The notes under the pieces are model-generated. The model was not told where the DNA came from, ran no database searches, and was given only the letters and a program-made list of their open reading frames with translations. A DNA stretch of 64,000 bases from Diaporthe sp. PMI_573. Taxonomy: Eukaryota; Ascomycota; Sordariomycetes; Diaporthales; Diaporthaceae. The stretch is taken from positions 682,001-746,000 of the forward strand of contig JAJTUP010000017.1 in NCBI GenBank assembly GCA_021399435.1, in the 5' to 3' direction. A program made the position numbers and the translations under genes. Below are positions 11,124 through 21,751 of the stretch, in pieces. Within the stretch, counting starts at the first letter, position 1; every line of letters begins with the position of its first letter.

Positions 11124-13031
11124 ATGGGGTTGATAGACCACATACCTTGGGCTGCTATTGCATCCACAGCGATCGCGTACTTCGTCGGTCTCGTCTTCTA
11201 CCGCCTCTGTCTACACCCTCTCGCCGAGTTTCCCGGCCCCAAACTAGCAGCCATCACGCGTTATTACGAGGGGTACTACGACGTCATCCTCAACGGCCAG
11301 TACACCTTCAAGATAGCCGAGTTGCACCAGCGATATGGGCCCATTGTGAGGATCAGCCCCTACGAACTCCACGTTAACGACCCGGCATACTATGAGAAGC
11401 TGTACCGACAAGAGGGCCAGTGGAACAAGTATGACTGGTCCTATGATGCCTTCGGGGCACCGATGTCCGCCATTTGTGTAAGCGTTTTCTGGCAACAATC
11501 TTGACCCCTTCAAGAAGAAACCTCTGCCATCTGTGGCCCGTGGCTCTCAGATTTAGTGCAGGCTATGGCCGCACTATGGCCATCTCTACCCTCGATCTGT
11601 ATGAAATGACCGTAATGGTACTTTGTTAACTGAATCTGAATGCTGCAGTCGGTGGATCACGAGGCGCACAAGCGCCGCTGTGCTCCCCTGAACCCCTTCT
11701 TCTCGAAGGCCAGCGTTGCTAGCCGCCAAGACATGATCCACGGGTTTGCCAACAAGCTGTGTGATCGCATTGCGCAGTTCGAGGGCTCAACCGTAAATAT
11801 TACTGCGGCTGTCAGTGCCTTCACGAGGGATGTTGCTATGCAATTTGTTCTGTCTAAAGACTACCGGAATCTGGATAACCAGGACTTCGGTGTCGAGATG
11901 ACCAATGTGCTCCGTAAGCAACATTTCTTCTCCATCCACACTTCCCCTGCTGTCAACAATGCAGCACTCTCCACTCCTTGTCAGGCGACTAACACTCGAA
12001 AGAGAGCTCTGGGGCGATTTGGCGTGTTACGAAGCATGTCCGATGGCTCGGGCCGCTAATGAAATCGCTTCCGTTGGATTGGGTCGAAAAGGCCGGCGAT
12101 GCTGGGACCAAGGCCTTCTTTGGCTTTCTAAAAGTGAGTCTTATCGTGTTAATGTCCCTTAGTACCAGTTTACTAAACGAAGAAACGTAGGATTGTCTGC
12201 AAACCACTAAGGACATTGTGGCCGCACCGGCCAAGAAGGTCGGGGGTGGTAAAGGTGTACCCACAAAGACTATCGTGCACACGATTTTGGAATCCAATCT
12301 ACTATTGACCGAGAAGACGGTAGAGCGTATTAACGACGAGGTTGGCACTATTACAGGAGCCGCCTTCGAAACAGCAGCCCAGTCTATCCGCACTATTCTG
12401 TACTACCTGTACAGCAACCCCGTCACCCTGGCACGTCTGCGAGAGGAGCTTTCCCAAGCGGCAGAGAAGCATGGGAATAGGGAGAACATCCCCCTTTCTG
12501 TTCTTAAACAGCTACCATTCCTGACGGGTTGTATTTGCGAGGGTCTGCGCCTAAGCCCTGGTCTGGCAACTCGCCTGGCGCGTGTGACTCCTGACCGTGA
12601 TCTATTCTACGGCCAGCAGCGTATTCCCGCGGGAACTCCGGTGAGTATGACCGTTTTCCTCATGCACATGGACGAAACCTTGTACCTGCAGCCGGATGCC
12701 TTCAATCCTACTCGTTGGACCGGCAGTGGGACGAGGTCGGATAAGACTTTTGCGCCATTCTCTAGGGGTACGCGCAGCTGTTTGGGCATGTAGTAAGTGA
12801 CCCGCCTCAAAGTACCAGCGCTTGAGATTCAAGTAAAATACTAATTGGATCTATCAATGCAGTCTTGCCTGGGCCGAGATGTACATAGTTATAGCAGCCC
12901 TGATCCAGCGGTTCGATTTCAAGCTGATTGGTGCCGGCCCGAAGGATGTCAAGTGTGCTAGTGACCAGTTCATAGTGGGAACGGCAGATACCACTGGTAT
13001 CAAAGCTATCGTCAAGAATTATGCGGCTTGA
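11124..13031 (+). CDS. Cytochrome P450 monooxygenase, trichodiene-oxygenase-like (CYP58-type), five exons
   Basis: Exons 11124-11477, 11649-11913, 12003-12133, 12191-12792 and 12863-13031 join in frame to 506 residues, the normal length of a fungal microsomal P450. It has an N-terminal membrane anchor (residues about 8-28), then the hinge HPLAEFPGPKLAA. A conserved SVDHEAHKRR follows, then the ExxR motif in CEGLRL, and the heme-binding FAPFSRGTRSCLG with the ligand Cys at about residue 447. The last intron splits the Tyr codon directly after this loop. Introns are 171, 89, 57 and 70 nt. Overall wording resembles the family of TRI4-like oxygenases of fungal specialised metabolism; the substrate cannot be told from sequence. 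No terpene cyclase or PKS gene adjoins it. A decayed Tri3-like acyltransferase lies 49 kb away, which is not evidence of a cluster. Confidence 0.85.
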
Positions 13032-13921
13032 GGCCTGGGTCTACTTGCATGAAGACTCAAAGTTGTGGGAAGATTGGTCGTGGATTGTCTCCACTCAGAC
13101 ATAGATGCGTGCATTGAGTACTTGGGGTATCTGCAATGTTAAGCATGACTCTATGTGCCGTTCTTGTATCTGAACGCTGCGGTAACTACTGTCGTATAGC
13201 GACATCTGGAGTCAGGACGGAACTGGAGAAGAACAGAATGATATTTGTTGAAGTTGCCCAAGTGCCAACGGAGACGACAACGTCACCGAGTATGTGAAGT
13301 ACTAATGTCGACAGCACGCCACGTCTTTCAACTTCGCCCTGTTTTATTATTCTCAACAGTTCACTGAAAACTTAATGCGAGAATTTATACTTCAAAAATA
13401 ACTACGTATGCGGTGATATAGTCTGCCTATATAAGACCACGGGCATATACTAGTAGATAATAAAGTTATCAGGGTATATATCCTAGGTCAGCTTGTAAAA
13501 TGTTTTACTGCTACGGATTTTATAATCCGGCTTCTAACAGATATAGCTAGCTACATAAGCTGTATTGTAATACTTACTATAATAAGGGTATAGTTAGGAC
13601 CTGGTAAGCTACTTAAGTATGAGAATAAGGTACTCCTTAAGCGAGATATAGTTATATTTATAGTATAGATTTGCGTAATAGCTTTTTAGATATTTTATAT
13701 TATAAAGCCGTTATGTAGCGGATTTCCTTTTAAGGCGTGCCTTAAATTTAGGTATTAGAATAGAGATATAAGGGTTAAGGTACTACTTTATTATATTAAC
13801 GGCGATATAACTATCTAGTATCTCATTTTTCTTTAATAGGTTATTAAAAAAGTAGGATTATTATTATTAACTTATCTAACGGCTTTATAAAGTTCTAATT
13901 AATAGCTATTTAGCCATACTA
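13032..13921. repeat. AT-rich block, probably RIP-mutated repeat DNA
   Basis: From about 13370 to 13930 the sequence is strongly TA-rich, with many TATA and TTAA words, few CpG and no open frame. It abuts the 3' end of the HET gene, whose last ~30 codons share the same composition. It is best explained as an old repeat mutated by RIP; no element type can be named. Confidence 0.5.
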
Positions 13922-15480
13922 TTATAGAGAGTCTAGTCCTAAGCTAGAATCCATAAACAATATTATAAATAATAATGTTATATACCTAGCGGCTGCCTTA
14001 GATAGTATAACTGTATTTCTAGTAATCTTTCCCTGCTGTTGATGTATGCGGTAGTTGCGCAGACGTCCAATAATTTCCAAATAAGTGCCTTCAGGATCGT
14101 TGTGCATATCCTCTGTTTTCAGACCTGTCAGCTTCTGTAAATGACCAATGACTTCCTCGACACTACGCTCCCTGATGCTACCCTTCTGAATGAGCTCAGC
14201 TGCAGTCAGATCCTGAAACTGAAGCCTTTTTTCCTCTTCAAGCGACCAAAAGTCCTGAAATCCTGAGACAATTTCCACAAATTCGTCGGCATCTTCAAGA
14301 GTCTCGACTTTACAGCCTGGCACATTCAGTGCTTCCTGCATCTCGCGCTCAGCATCCTTGGCTGACGTGCAGTAATTAGAACATTCTGCAAGAACCCTGT
14401 AAAAAAGCCGCTCTGCTGTGACCTTGTAGTCCGCAGTCAACCTAGGACAATTAATGTCCCGGTCCCACTGAAGTATCCTTTGATGATAGAGTGCCAACAA
14501 GGCAAAGACCCGGTCCAGTCGCTGCTCGCATTCTTGCTTCATGAATTCATGAACCGTGCAGTGCAGATCAAACGTATTCCCGTCGCCTCGCCCATCCCAA
14601 TTGTTTCTGGTATGCAGAAAGTCTATCGCCGGGTGGGGTACGCGGGTGACCATTCCATAATGGCCTTAATCCTATCCTCACCCCTCCCGCCATGCAAAGT
14701 AAACATGGACTTCCCGCAAAAAAGTAACAGTCTCTTAGCAAGCGTAAACTCCTGAGCAATCCACAGTCGTTGCCAATATGGTCTGTTCAGAAGAGCAACC
14801 AAAGCGTCGACTGCTTCTGGTTCCAGACTTTCCTCCCACAAGCCCTTGTCCTCCCACGAATCCGAAGGGATCGCTTGTCGAAGGCGGTTCATCGCAAGTG
14901 CCGATCGGTCCGCAGCTGGGCCCAGCCAAGCGACCACATGGTCAGCTCGGAGGTAGATGTCTCCCATCATGTTGACTTGGTGATTTGTCTCTTCGCCGAA
15001 CGTTTGGTCGATACAAATTGCATCTGCCCAGAGGTAAGGGCATTCTCGCAAATATTCACCCAAAGAGTGTTCTCCCTGTGTCTTGATATGAAGAACTTGA
15101 AGTAGCGCATGCAGGTTTTCGCGGATTTGAAGGCATTTTCCATTGACGATGATGGAGTATTCAGGCATTGGGTTTCCCCACACGTAAGAGAGCGCGATAA
15201 ATTTAATCCGTTGATGGCCTTCGCGGGCTGACTCGTCTGCTGTGGGGAGCTCGTGTACCGTGAGGGTGATATGAAGTTTGTCTGGAGAGTTCAGAGGCGG
15301 TTCGGCAAAACGCAACAGACGAAAGCTCCTTGTGGCCTTATCAAGAGGCGGGTAGATAGAGAAATCGGATTGAGAGTCCTGGGATGAGGCCATGATCCTG
15401 TCGGGTATAAATCGGGCAGTGGAAACACTGGATTTGATTTGCTCTGAAAGATGCTTCCAACCATCGGCGGAATATTTCAA
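13922..15480 (-). CDS. HET-domain (heterokaryon incompatibility) protein
   Basis: Two frames join through a probable 59-nt intron (14623-14681, GTGAGG...TAG on the minus strand), giving exons 15480-14682 and 14622-13922 and about 499 residues. A more likely start is the internal ATG at 15393 (MASSQDSQSD), giving 470 residues. The HET domain spans roughly residues 95-260: FIALSYVWGNP, then ADAICIDQ, then NMMGDIYLRADHVVAWLGP. The second exon carries the usual downstream signature LDRVFALLAL. HET proteins trigger cell death on fusion of unlike hyphae. The splice model is uncertain: a single-base frameshift near 14640-14655 would connect the same frames, which would make the gene damaged. The C-terminal ~30 residues run into AT-rich repeat-like DNA and may not be ancestral. 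Confidence 0.75.
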
Positions 15481-16252
15481 GTAAATCTAGGGGGAGGAAT
15501 ATCTACAGCATCCGACGTTCTATGAATGAATTTTATTGAGAGGCTCAGAGCGACTGAGCGGCCTTAGACCCACCTTCTTGCATTTTTCCCGTGGACAAGT
15601 CACCACAGAGTGTGTTGCGCGCGGAATGTGCCGTGGTCGATCCAAAGTTTGTGCGACGCGGGACTTGGGGTGGTTTTAGACGGGCAACGCAAGCAACGGA
15701 AAACCCGGAATACGGGAGCAGCGGGTCCACGGCGTTTATTCTGTGTAGGATCGATCGTGCAAAGCCACAGACTGGCAGGAGGAAAGCTACACTGCATAGT
15801 TTTTTGGCGATCTATGATTGGATGCTCTCGAAGTCGCGTCAATAGATTGACGCAAATCATTACCAAGTCTGCCATCTCCGTTATGGCGTGTTTTCTTCTT
15901 CAGACAAAGATTCAGAGAGAATAGGATTCGGAACCAATGTAATAGATACAGTGGGGTTTCTCACGCATACAGCTGGAACAACAGTTGCGGTTGCCGCTGA
16001 AGATTAGATGCGTTCAAATTACATGCGTCGTTTTAGAACGACTTCGAATGGCGTAACAGTCACGGGGCACCATGACAGTCTTGCCAGCGCCGGGAACAAA
16101 GTTGGACCGCGTCACAGGCACCACACCATTCAAATTATTTTCCTGAGCTGACAGAACTAGATGATGATATACTTGAGATTGAGATATCTACAAACTACAC
16201 CATCAAAAACATATATACACTCAGAAGGATATAGCATGTTTGGAACGCGATC
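15481..16252. other. Intergenic, nothing recognised
   Basis: Space between the HET gene (its upstream side) and the 3' end of the GH43 gene. Only short frames without domains. Confidence 0.5.
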
Positions 16253-17752
16253 CTAGAAACTTCGTCGAGTCACACCTGCCGTCGAGTTCCTGGACTTCTC
16301 AGGCGGGTACACCACAACACGATCAAGATCAGCGCCCTTGTAGTCGAAGCCGTTATACAACCCACCGACAGTAATGGTGTTGTTACTGCCCTTCTCCAAG
16401 GTCAGCTGCAGCGGCGTCGACAGGATGACACCCTTGTTCGTGTCCCTCTGGAACAACGACTCGACATTCTCCGTGTCCCCGTTAACAATCACGCTGGCGA
16501 TACGCCGCAGCTGCCACTTGCCGCCGATGCGGTCCGGGGTGCCGCCGGGCTGGTTGCCGAAGCCCATGTCGTCCGTGTTCTGGTAGTAGAACGAGACCCA
16601 CTGGGGCTCTCCCGTGCCCTCGATTCCGGTGAAGGTCACTTTGCTGTCGTTTCCGTAGATGCCCGTGGCGATGAGGCCGCCGGTGGCGAAGTTGGCCTCC
16701 TGCAGGAACGCGTCGCCCGTGGTCTCGGCGTCGTGCGCGTAGTAAGGCGTGCCCTCCACGGCGCTCCACTCGCCCGTCTCGGCGTCCAGGTCGTACACGT
16801 CGTTCCAGACTACCTCAAGGGACTTTTTCTCGTCGTCGATCTCGATCGGCAGCCAGATGTAACGGCTCTCCCAGAGCGAGTTGCTGTCCCACTGGTCACC
16901 GAGGTACAGGTTCGTGACCTGCTTCGTGCCGTTGATGCGCAGGATGAAGCCGCTCTGGCTGTTGTAGGTGCGCGTGTCAGGAGGGGCGACGTTGAAGGGC
17001 TGGCTCCATGGTCCGGCGAGGCTGTCGGCGCGAAAGGCGACCACGTCGTTGGGCCGGTAGCCTGTCTTGTGGCTCATGAGGATGTAGTAGCTGTCGTCTG
17101 TCTGCACGATGCCCGGTGCCTCGAGGTCGAATTTGTTGAAGCGGTAGACTACCTCATCCAGCTCGGTGACTGCCTCGTTGTAGGAGGTGATGTAGCAATC
17201 CCGACCCTCGACTCTGTCACCATTCGAGTACAGTGCGTAGGATCGTCCGTCGTTGTAGTCGGTAAACAGCCCATAATCCTGGGACCAGTTACCGAGAGGC
17301 TTGGTCGCCGAAACATACTCGTAGGGCCCGGTAATGTTGTCGGATTGGGCCAGGCCCTGGAGCAAAAGGCCGTAGGTGGAGTTGTCCGCATGCCACAACA
17401 TGTGATACTTGCTCGTGGCCTCACTGTAGGTGACCTTGGGCCGCTGGATGATCTTGTCGAGGCCGAGTATCGGGTCACCCTCGATAGGAGTGAGAGCAAG
17501 TCCATGGTGCGTCCATGTTGCGAGGTCGTCGGAGCTGTAGACGGACACACCACCGCCCTCTACCTGACCCTCGAGCTTATACTCGCCAAACCAGAAAAAC
17601 TTCCCGCTTGCCGGGTCGTGCACCACATTGCCTGCGTGCGCGTTGACAAGGTTGCCGTCCGTGTCACGCCATCGCCCACCTGGCACAATGTAGCGTGCCG
17701 ATGAGGTGGCGGCCCACACCGCGGTGAGGCACAGGAGCTGGGAAGGCAACAT
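16253..17752 (-). CDS. Secreted GH43 exo-beta-1,3-galactanase (subfamily 24-like) with C-terminal CBM35-like domain
   Basis: Intronless, 499 residues, signal peptide 1-19. The five-bladed GH43 domain covers about 25-330 with the typical start NAHAGNVVHDPASGKFFWFGE. Key residues line up with the characterised Phanerochaete exo-beta-1,3-galactanase: E211 in LEAPGI (proton donor) and Q266 in NSQSGF. In that subfamily a Gln replaces the usual Asp base; the 55-residue spacing is the same. A third family position, usually Glu in ERPK, is Gln here (Q103, QRPK). The last ~130 residues (from about 365) are a beta-rich carbohydrate-binding module of CBM35 type. The enzyme would remove galactose from the beta-1,3-galactan backbone of arabinogalactan-proteins outside the cell. 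A GH79 glucuronidase lies 10 kb downstream. Family assignment is firm; substrate is inferred. Confidence 0.88.
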   Translation of the reverse strand: MLPSQLLCLTAVWAATSSARYIVPGGRWRDTDGNLVNAHAGNVVHDPASGKFFWFGEYKLEGQVEGGGVSVYSSDDLATWTHHGLALTPIEGDPILGLDKIIQRPKVTYSEATSKYHMLWHADNSTYGLLLQGLAQSDNITGPYEYVSATKPLGNWSQDYGLFTDYNDGRSYALYSNGDRVEGRDCYITSYNEAVTELDEVVYRFNKFDLEAPGIVQTDDSYYILMSHKTGYRPNDVVAFRADSLAGPWSQPFNVAPPDTRTYNSQSGFILRINGTKQVTNLYLGDQWDSNSLWESRYIWLPIEIDDEKKSLEVVWNDVYDLDAETGEWSAVEGTPYYAHDAETTGDAFLQEANFATGGLIATGIYGNDSKVTFTGIEGTGEPQWVSFYYQNTDDMGFGNQPGGTPDRIGGKWQLRRIASVIVNGDTENVESLFQRDTNKGVILSTPLQLTLEKGSNNTITVGGLYNGFDYKGADLDRVVVYPPEKSRNSTAGVTRRSF

Positions 17753-17840
17753 GGTGTACCGGATTACCTCGGAGAGCGCAATACCTGACTTCTCGAATCA
17801 CGGGAAGCGGCTGAGTGCTCTGCAGGTCATAACATCGGCC

Positions 17841-17847
17841 ATTTATA
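17841..17847 (-). promoter_or_regulatory. TATA-like element of the GH43 gene
   Basis: TATAAAT on the minus strand, about 90 bases upstream of the ATG at 17752. Spacing fits a fungal core promoter. Confidence 0.35.
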
Positions 17848-18650
17848 CATAAACAGCACCCCTGATGCTATGCCAAGGCGCACCGTCGCGTGGATGCGGC
17901 GCGCTTTACACCGAGCATATCCACTCCCCGCAGCACGCCATGAATTCACCCGGACAAGCCATTCCTCTGTCTGGGCAATTTCTTAGTATGATGAAATGTT
18001 CACAATTTTATGTTCTCTAACAGGGGCTTGTTGGCTCTTATGATGAATGACCCTGGCTGTTTCCTGGTTATGTGGCTTGGGTCACCGGAGGTGTGCTGCC
18101 GCGCCAAGACAACAATACGCGCGCTCGGAGAACTTAATGTTCGGTCAGTCTTCACCTGGTCATTTAGTCAGCCTACTCACTTACTGTGGTAATGATCTTC
18201 AGTCAGACAATACAAAGTATGGCATTCCGCCGGCCCGGAGAATTCGGTAGAAGACTCCCGACCATTGTTGGACCAACACATGAATTCCATGCTGAGGCCA
18301 ATACCCAGGAGATTGAGCTAAAATATGCGGCGATCTGCCATATGTTCAGGTGTCACCCCGCCTGGTGAGTACCACTGTATGAAGGGACCGCCTATATACT
18401 GCTTAAGAAGCGTATGTATACAGATTAAAAACGAAACCACCCCTATTATATCAGGAGTAGACACTGTAATCGAAATCAATATACTTTTTGTTTTTTGCTT
18501 ACCATATTCCTCACTGATTATCAGCCGATAGACCAAGGCTTTACTAGAAAAACGGTGAATCATTTATATTGAATTAGAAGTCTGGGAGTGCCTAGGCTCC
18601 ACCTGTGTATATGCTACCTGGGATTCGACCACCAATCTCGCTCGATGGCT
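17848..18650. other. Intergenic, with one copy of a short dispersed repeat
   Basis: No gene recognised. Contains the 56-bp repeat at 18386-18441 described separately. It lies between the promoter side of the GH43 gene and the 3' end of the esterase gene. Confidence 0.5.
18386..18441 (+). repeat. Short dispersed repeat, copy A (partner at 27467-27523)
   Basis: The two copies match at about 52 of 57 positions and share AAGAAGCGTATGTA and AAACGAAACCACC. Three of the five differences are C-to-T or G-to-A in this copy, one is C/A and one is a single-base indel. Same orientation. The match ends abruptly on both sides. Confidence 0.65.
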
Positions 18651-20822
18651 TCAAGCGCCGCCGTCGAGGTAATAGCTCAGGCTGTAATTCAAAAACGCAC
18701 ATTGCGGAACGTCAGGAAACGAGATCGTCTCGGCCGGGTAATCCAGCTGCTTGGCCGGTCCCTGGTCGCTAGTGACGGGATCCCAAGTGCCAGTCTCCCT
18801 AACCGCCGACAGCGTGTCGCTGTAGCCCCGCGCCTGCAAGTAATCCTCACTCGGGTTCGGGGAGCCTGTCCGCGCAAAAGCGGCGTAGTATCCGCTGATA
18901 AGCTGGCTGGCCTGCAGGTCGCGCTGGTCACGGAGCGGGTTCTGGTTGCCGTATGTGAAGCCGAGGTCGCTCCCGTGGAGTCTGAAATAGTTGCCCTCCG
19001 GATTGACTCCGCCGTTCAAGGTTGGGCCCAGGTTCAGCGGATCATAACCCTCGTATGTGCGGTCGATGTTGTAGTAATAAGAAGCAGGGAACGCCCCCGA
19101 AACACTAGCAGCGTAGACGGTGGCCTCGTCGATGCATCGAAACTGCAAATCGGTGGAAACTCTCTGCGAGACATTGAAGGTATCCAGGGTCAGATTGCCC
19201 GTGTCAAAGTAGGGAAAGAGGCCGCTGTCGATGACTCGCTGGGCCTGGGCCTGAGAGATGCTAAGCGAGGAGGCAATACCCTGAACCTCGCTTGTGATGT
19301 TGCTGGGCGGAAATCCGCAGAATGAGGCGCCGTCGTTGTTTGTAGTACCAAAAATGACCGGAACGCAGGCCTGGCTGCCGTTCTTGGCGGTGACTACAAG
19401 CTGCTCAGTGTCGACGATCGTGCCATCCTGGACGACATACCTCGCGACTGTTCCCAGATTGACGATCGTGGACGCAGGGACGGTCTTCAGGCATGCGATT
19501 TGCTCGTTAATATCGGTTTGGTTACAACCGACGCCGCTGAAGATCTTTTCACCAGCCCTGTCAAAAGACTGGTCGATGGTCAAGTACGAGCTGTAGGTCG
19601 TGGCGTAGTCGCCGTTCAAGCCAAGAGATACGCCTCCACCCAGGTTGGACATGGAGACAGCTCCAGAAATGAGGGTCTCCTCGATGACTGGCGGCGAACC
19701 GAGCAGTGTACGAACTGACCCGGCACCAGCTGACTCTCCAATGATGGTGACATTGTTGGGATTACCACCAAAAGAAGCAATATTCTTCTTCACCCACTGT
19801 AGCAAGTGATGCTTAGTACTAGTTCTCCTATTTGGATGTTTATAGGGTTTGCTTACCTCCAGCGCTGTAATCTGATCACCAATTCCAAAGTTGCCCTTTA
19901 TATCCGTTCCCGGTATGGCGAGGAAACCCAGGGTAGACAGGCGGTAGTTCAGCGCGACTGACACGATGTCTTCTCTCGAGGCCATGTTCCCGCCATCCAG
20001 TCCGGAATTTGCGCCCCCGTTACCCCCTGTGAAGCCACCGCCGTGGATGCTGAACATAACCGGCCTGAGATTCTCACTCGATCCAGCCTTGGGAATATAA
20101 GGTGTCTGGATATTCAGGAACAGACAGTCTTCGGTGGAAGATGAGTCATACGCTTGGGCACAGTTGGCACCATACACGGTGGCATTGATCGTCTGGCCCG
20201 TAGCACTGTACACCGTCGAGTAGTCGAAACGCTCAACGGGGTCTGCGTATGGTATCCCAACAAAGCGGAAGGACTTCTGATTGCGAAAACCCACGTAGGT
20301 GTTGCCGGCCGAGGAGATCGTCAGTCTGTTCGAAGTAGTCGCCCGAGCATTGCTCGCACTATTCTGAGAGCTGGACTGAGTGCAGAGGACCGGTAGCTGG
20401 CCAGTTCCGTTTTCTGATCCGGACGTTGAGAAGCCAAGCGTGCCTCCGGGCGAGGTGTTGACAGACAGGACAGCATCCTCGATGTAATATTGTTGCCCAG
20501 GTTGTACCAAGCCGGCGAATGCGAGGTAGGACAGAGCATGTTCGAAGTCCTCACTGTGTGTTTCGACAGTCGAGAAGGGCAACAGGGACTCTTCAATGGC
20601 TGTACATTGGACACTTCCTATACTCTGCGTCAAAGGGCCCAACAAGATGGCTCCGGCATGATTCACGTCGTCGGATGCGTTCAGATTGTTCTGATATATC
20701 AAGGTGAGCGATGTGGCGTCGTTAGAAAACGACGAATTCATCACTTGTGCTTCGGCGTTGGTCGAGAAGGTCACGGCCAATACGGACAGGGCCGTTAGCC
20801 CGACCTCAGAAAGAGGAGCCAT
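18651..20822 (-). CDS. Secreted type-B carboxylesterase/lipase with N-terminal extension
   Basis: Exons 20822-19857 and 19796-18651 (60-nt in-frame intron, GTAAGC...CTACAG) give 703 residues. Read unspliced, the intron would insert 20 foreign residues inside the otherwise conserved ALEWVKKNIASFGGNP. The start at 20822 is chosen because it gives a clean signal peptide (MAPLSEVGLTALSVLAV, cleaved near 25). Residues about 27-150 form a fungal N-terminal extension with conserved Cys. The alpha/beta-hydrolase follows, with oxyanion-hole HGGGF near 260, nucleophile Ser344 in GESAGAG and catalytic His about 596 in RLHGSDLGFTYG. It hydrolyses carboxylic esters outside the cell; the specific substrate is unknown. 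A TATA-like element lies 76 bp upstream. Confidence 0.85.
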   Translation of the reverse strand: MAPLSEVGLTALSVLAVTFSTNAEAQVMNSSFSNDATSLTLIYQNNLNASDDVNHAGAILLGPLTQSIGSVQCTAIEESLLPFSTVETHSEDFEHALSYLAFAGLVQPGQQYYIEDAVLSVNTSPGGTLGFSTSGSENGTGQLPVLCTQSSSQNSASNARATTSNRLTISSAGNTYVGFRNQKSFRFVGIPYADPVERFDYSTVYSATGQTINATVYGANCAQAYDSSSTEDCLFLNIQTPYIPKAGSSENLRPVMFSIHGGGFTGGNGGANSGLDGGNMASREDIVSVALNYRLSTLGFLAIPGTDIKGNFGIGDQITALEVSKPYKHPNRRTSTKHHLLQWVKKNIASFGGNPNNVTIIGESAGAGSVRTLLGSPPVIEETLISGAVSMSNLGGGVSLGLNGDYATTYSSYLTIDQSFDRAGEKIFSGVGCNQTDINEQIACLKTVPASTIVNLGTVARYVVQDGTIVDTEQLVVTAKNGSQACVPVIFGTTNNDGASFCGFPPSNITSEVQGIASSLSISQAQAQRVIDSGLFPYFDTGNLTLDTFNVSQRVSTDLQFRCIDEATVYAASVSGAFPASYYYNIDRTYEGYDPLNLGPTLNGGVNPEGNYFRLHGSDLGFTYGNQNPLRDQRDLQASQLISGYYAAFARTGSPNPSEDYLQARGYSDTLSAVRETGTWDPVTSDQGPAKQLDYPAETISFPDVPQCAFLNYSLSYYLDGGA

Positions 20823-20897
20823 GCCAAAAGTGCGATTTGGAGCAGCGTATGCGTTACACTCAACTCTTTCCACCCGATGCCCCGGGAGCACGGCATC

Positions 20898-20904
20898 TTA
20901 TATA
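20898..20904 (-). promoter_or_regulatory. TATA-like element of the carboxylesterase gene
   Basis: TATATAA on the minus strand about 80 bases upstream of the chosen ATG at 20822. It falls just outside the upstream extension of the open frame, supporting the shorter start. Confidence 0.35.
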
Positions 20905-21751
20905 TGTCATGACACGCGTCTGGACCGCGATTCTTCAACCCTACCGGACGTACGGCTGGCCGGCAGCTTAATAAGATCAGGCTGGAACAGATTTTCCCCA
21001 GGATCGGGGCGTATGATCCACGTAAGTGCGCGGCAGTCAGGGGTTTTCAAAGCTTACACTACTTTCCCGGGGGGAAGCGCATGCACTATTGGTGCGGGGT
21101 GGTTCGCTAGCCGTGGACCGGCGCCGGATAAATGCAGGCGACCAAAGAAGAATAACGCTTACCGTTCTGAAACAACTTCAATGACGGTGATCATCAAATC
21201 CGTGGCTAGGTAGAATGCCATTGATTCTCATCTCTACCGAAGTACCAAAAAACATGGCCATTTTGCTTTCAAAAGCGAGCAATGATTTGCAGGCTGAAAA
21301 CGAGGATTACGTTTAGAGTATCCCGTGAAGTGACAAAGACCAGTAATTGTGATGCCTGTCATGTAGTCCGCGCTTCTGCTTTCGTGGTTGGCTTTACCTG
21401 CCATGCCTTACTGGCATCCTCACAGGTCTAAAACGGTACCTAGCCGGCGGGGCCTGTGGTAACTTTTTGAATGCCAGATAGTAATTGGGCATTTGTATAT
21501 ACTATGTCTCCTAGCTGAGGCGGGCAGTGCTGTAAGCAAGCTGGGTGCCTTGATCTATACTAGGACTATCTCTGACTTGTAGCACCCGCCAGCCAACTAT
21601 AGCCAGCAGTCGCCTGCTGTCTAAATCTCTTGTGCCTAACTAGGTTCGATAAGGTGGCTTGCAATCCCTCATTTTAGATGACCGAGGAAATGGGGGTGTT
21701 TAAGGACCCAGGGTCCTACTCTGCAAGGGTTGATGCAAAGGTGGCCCATGA
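20905..21751. other. Intergenic, contains copy B of a dispersed repeat
   Basis: No gene recognised. The repeat copy at 21349-21487 is listed separately. The right end borders the 5'-less protease gene. Confidence 0.45.
21349..21487 (+). repeat. Dispersed repeat, copy B (partner at 7669-7810)
   Basis: Same orientation as copy A and about two-thirds identical by eye, with the exact block TTGGCTTTACCTGCC in the centre. No open frame spans either copy, and no flanking duplication was seen. Confidence 0.55.

Noticed and set aside
16733..17704. 323-codon plus-strand frame opposite the GH43 gene
   Set aside because: Antisense shadow of a GC-rich gene. Its composition is Val/Gly/Arg-rich with no domain, whereas the opposite strand has catalytic motifs.
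19797..19856. Treating the carboxylesterase as one uninterrupted frame
   Set aside because: The 60-nt segment has a GTAAGC donor, branch-like ACTAAG and a CTACAG acceptor, and it breaks a highly conserved alpha/beta-hydrolase segment, so it is an in-frame intron.
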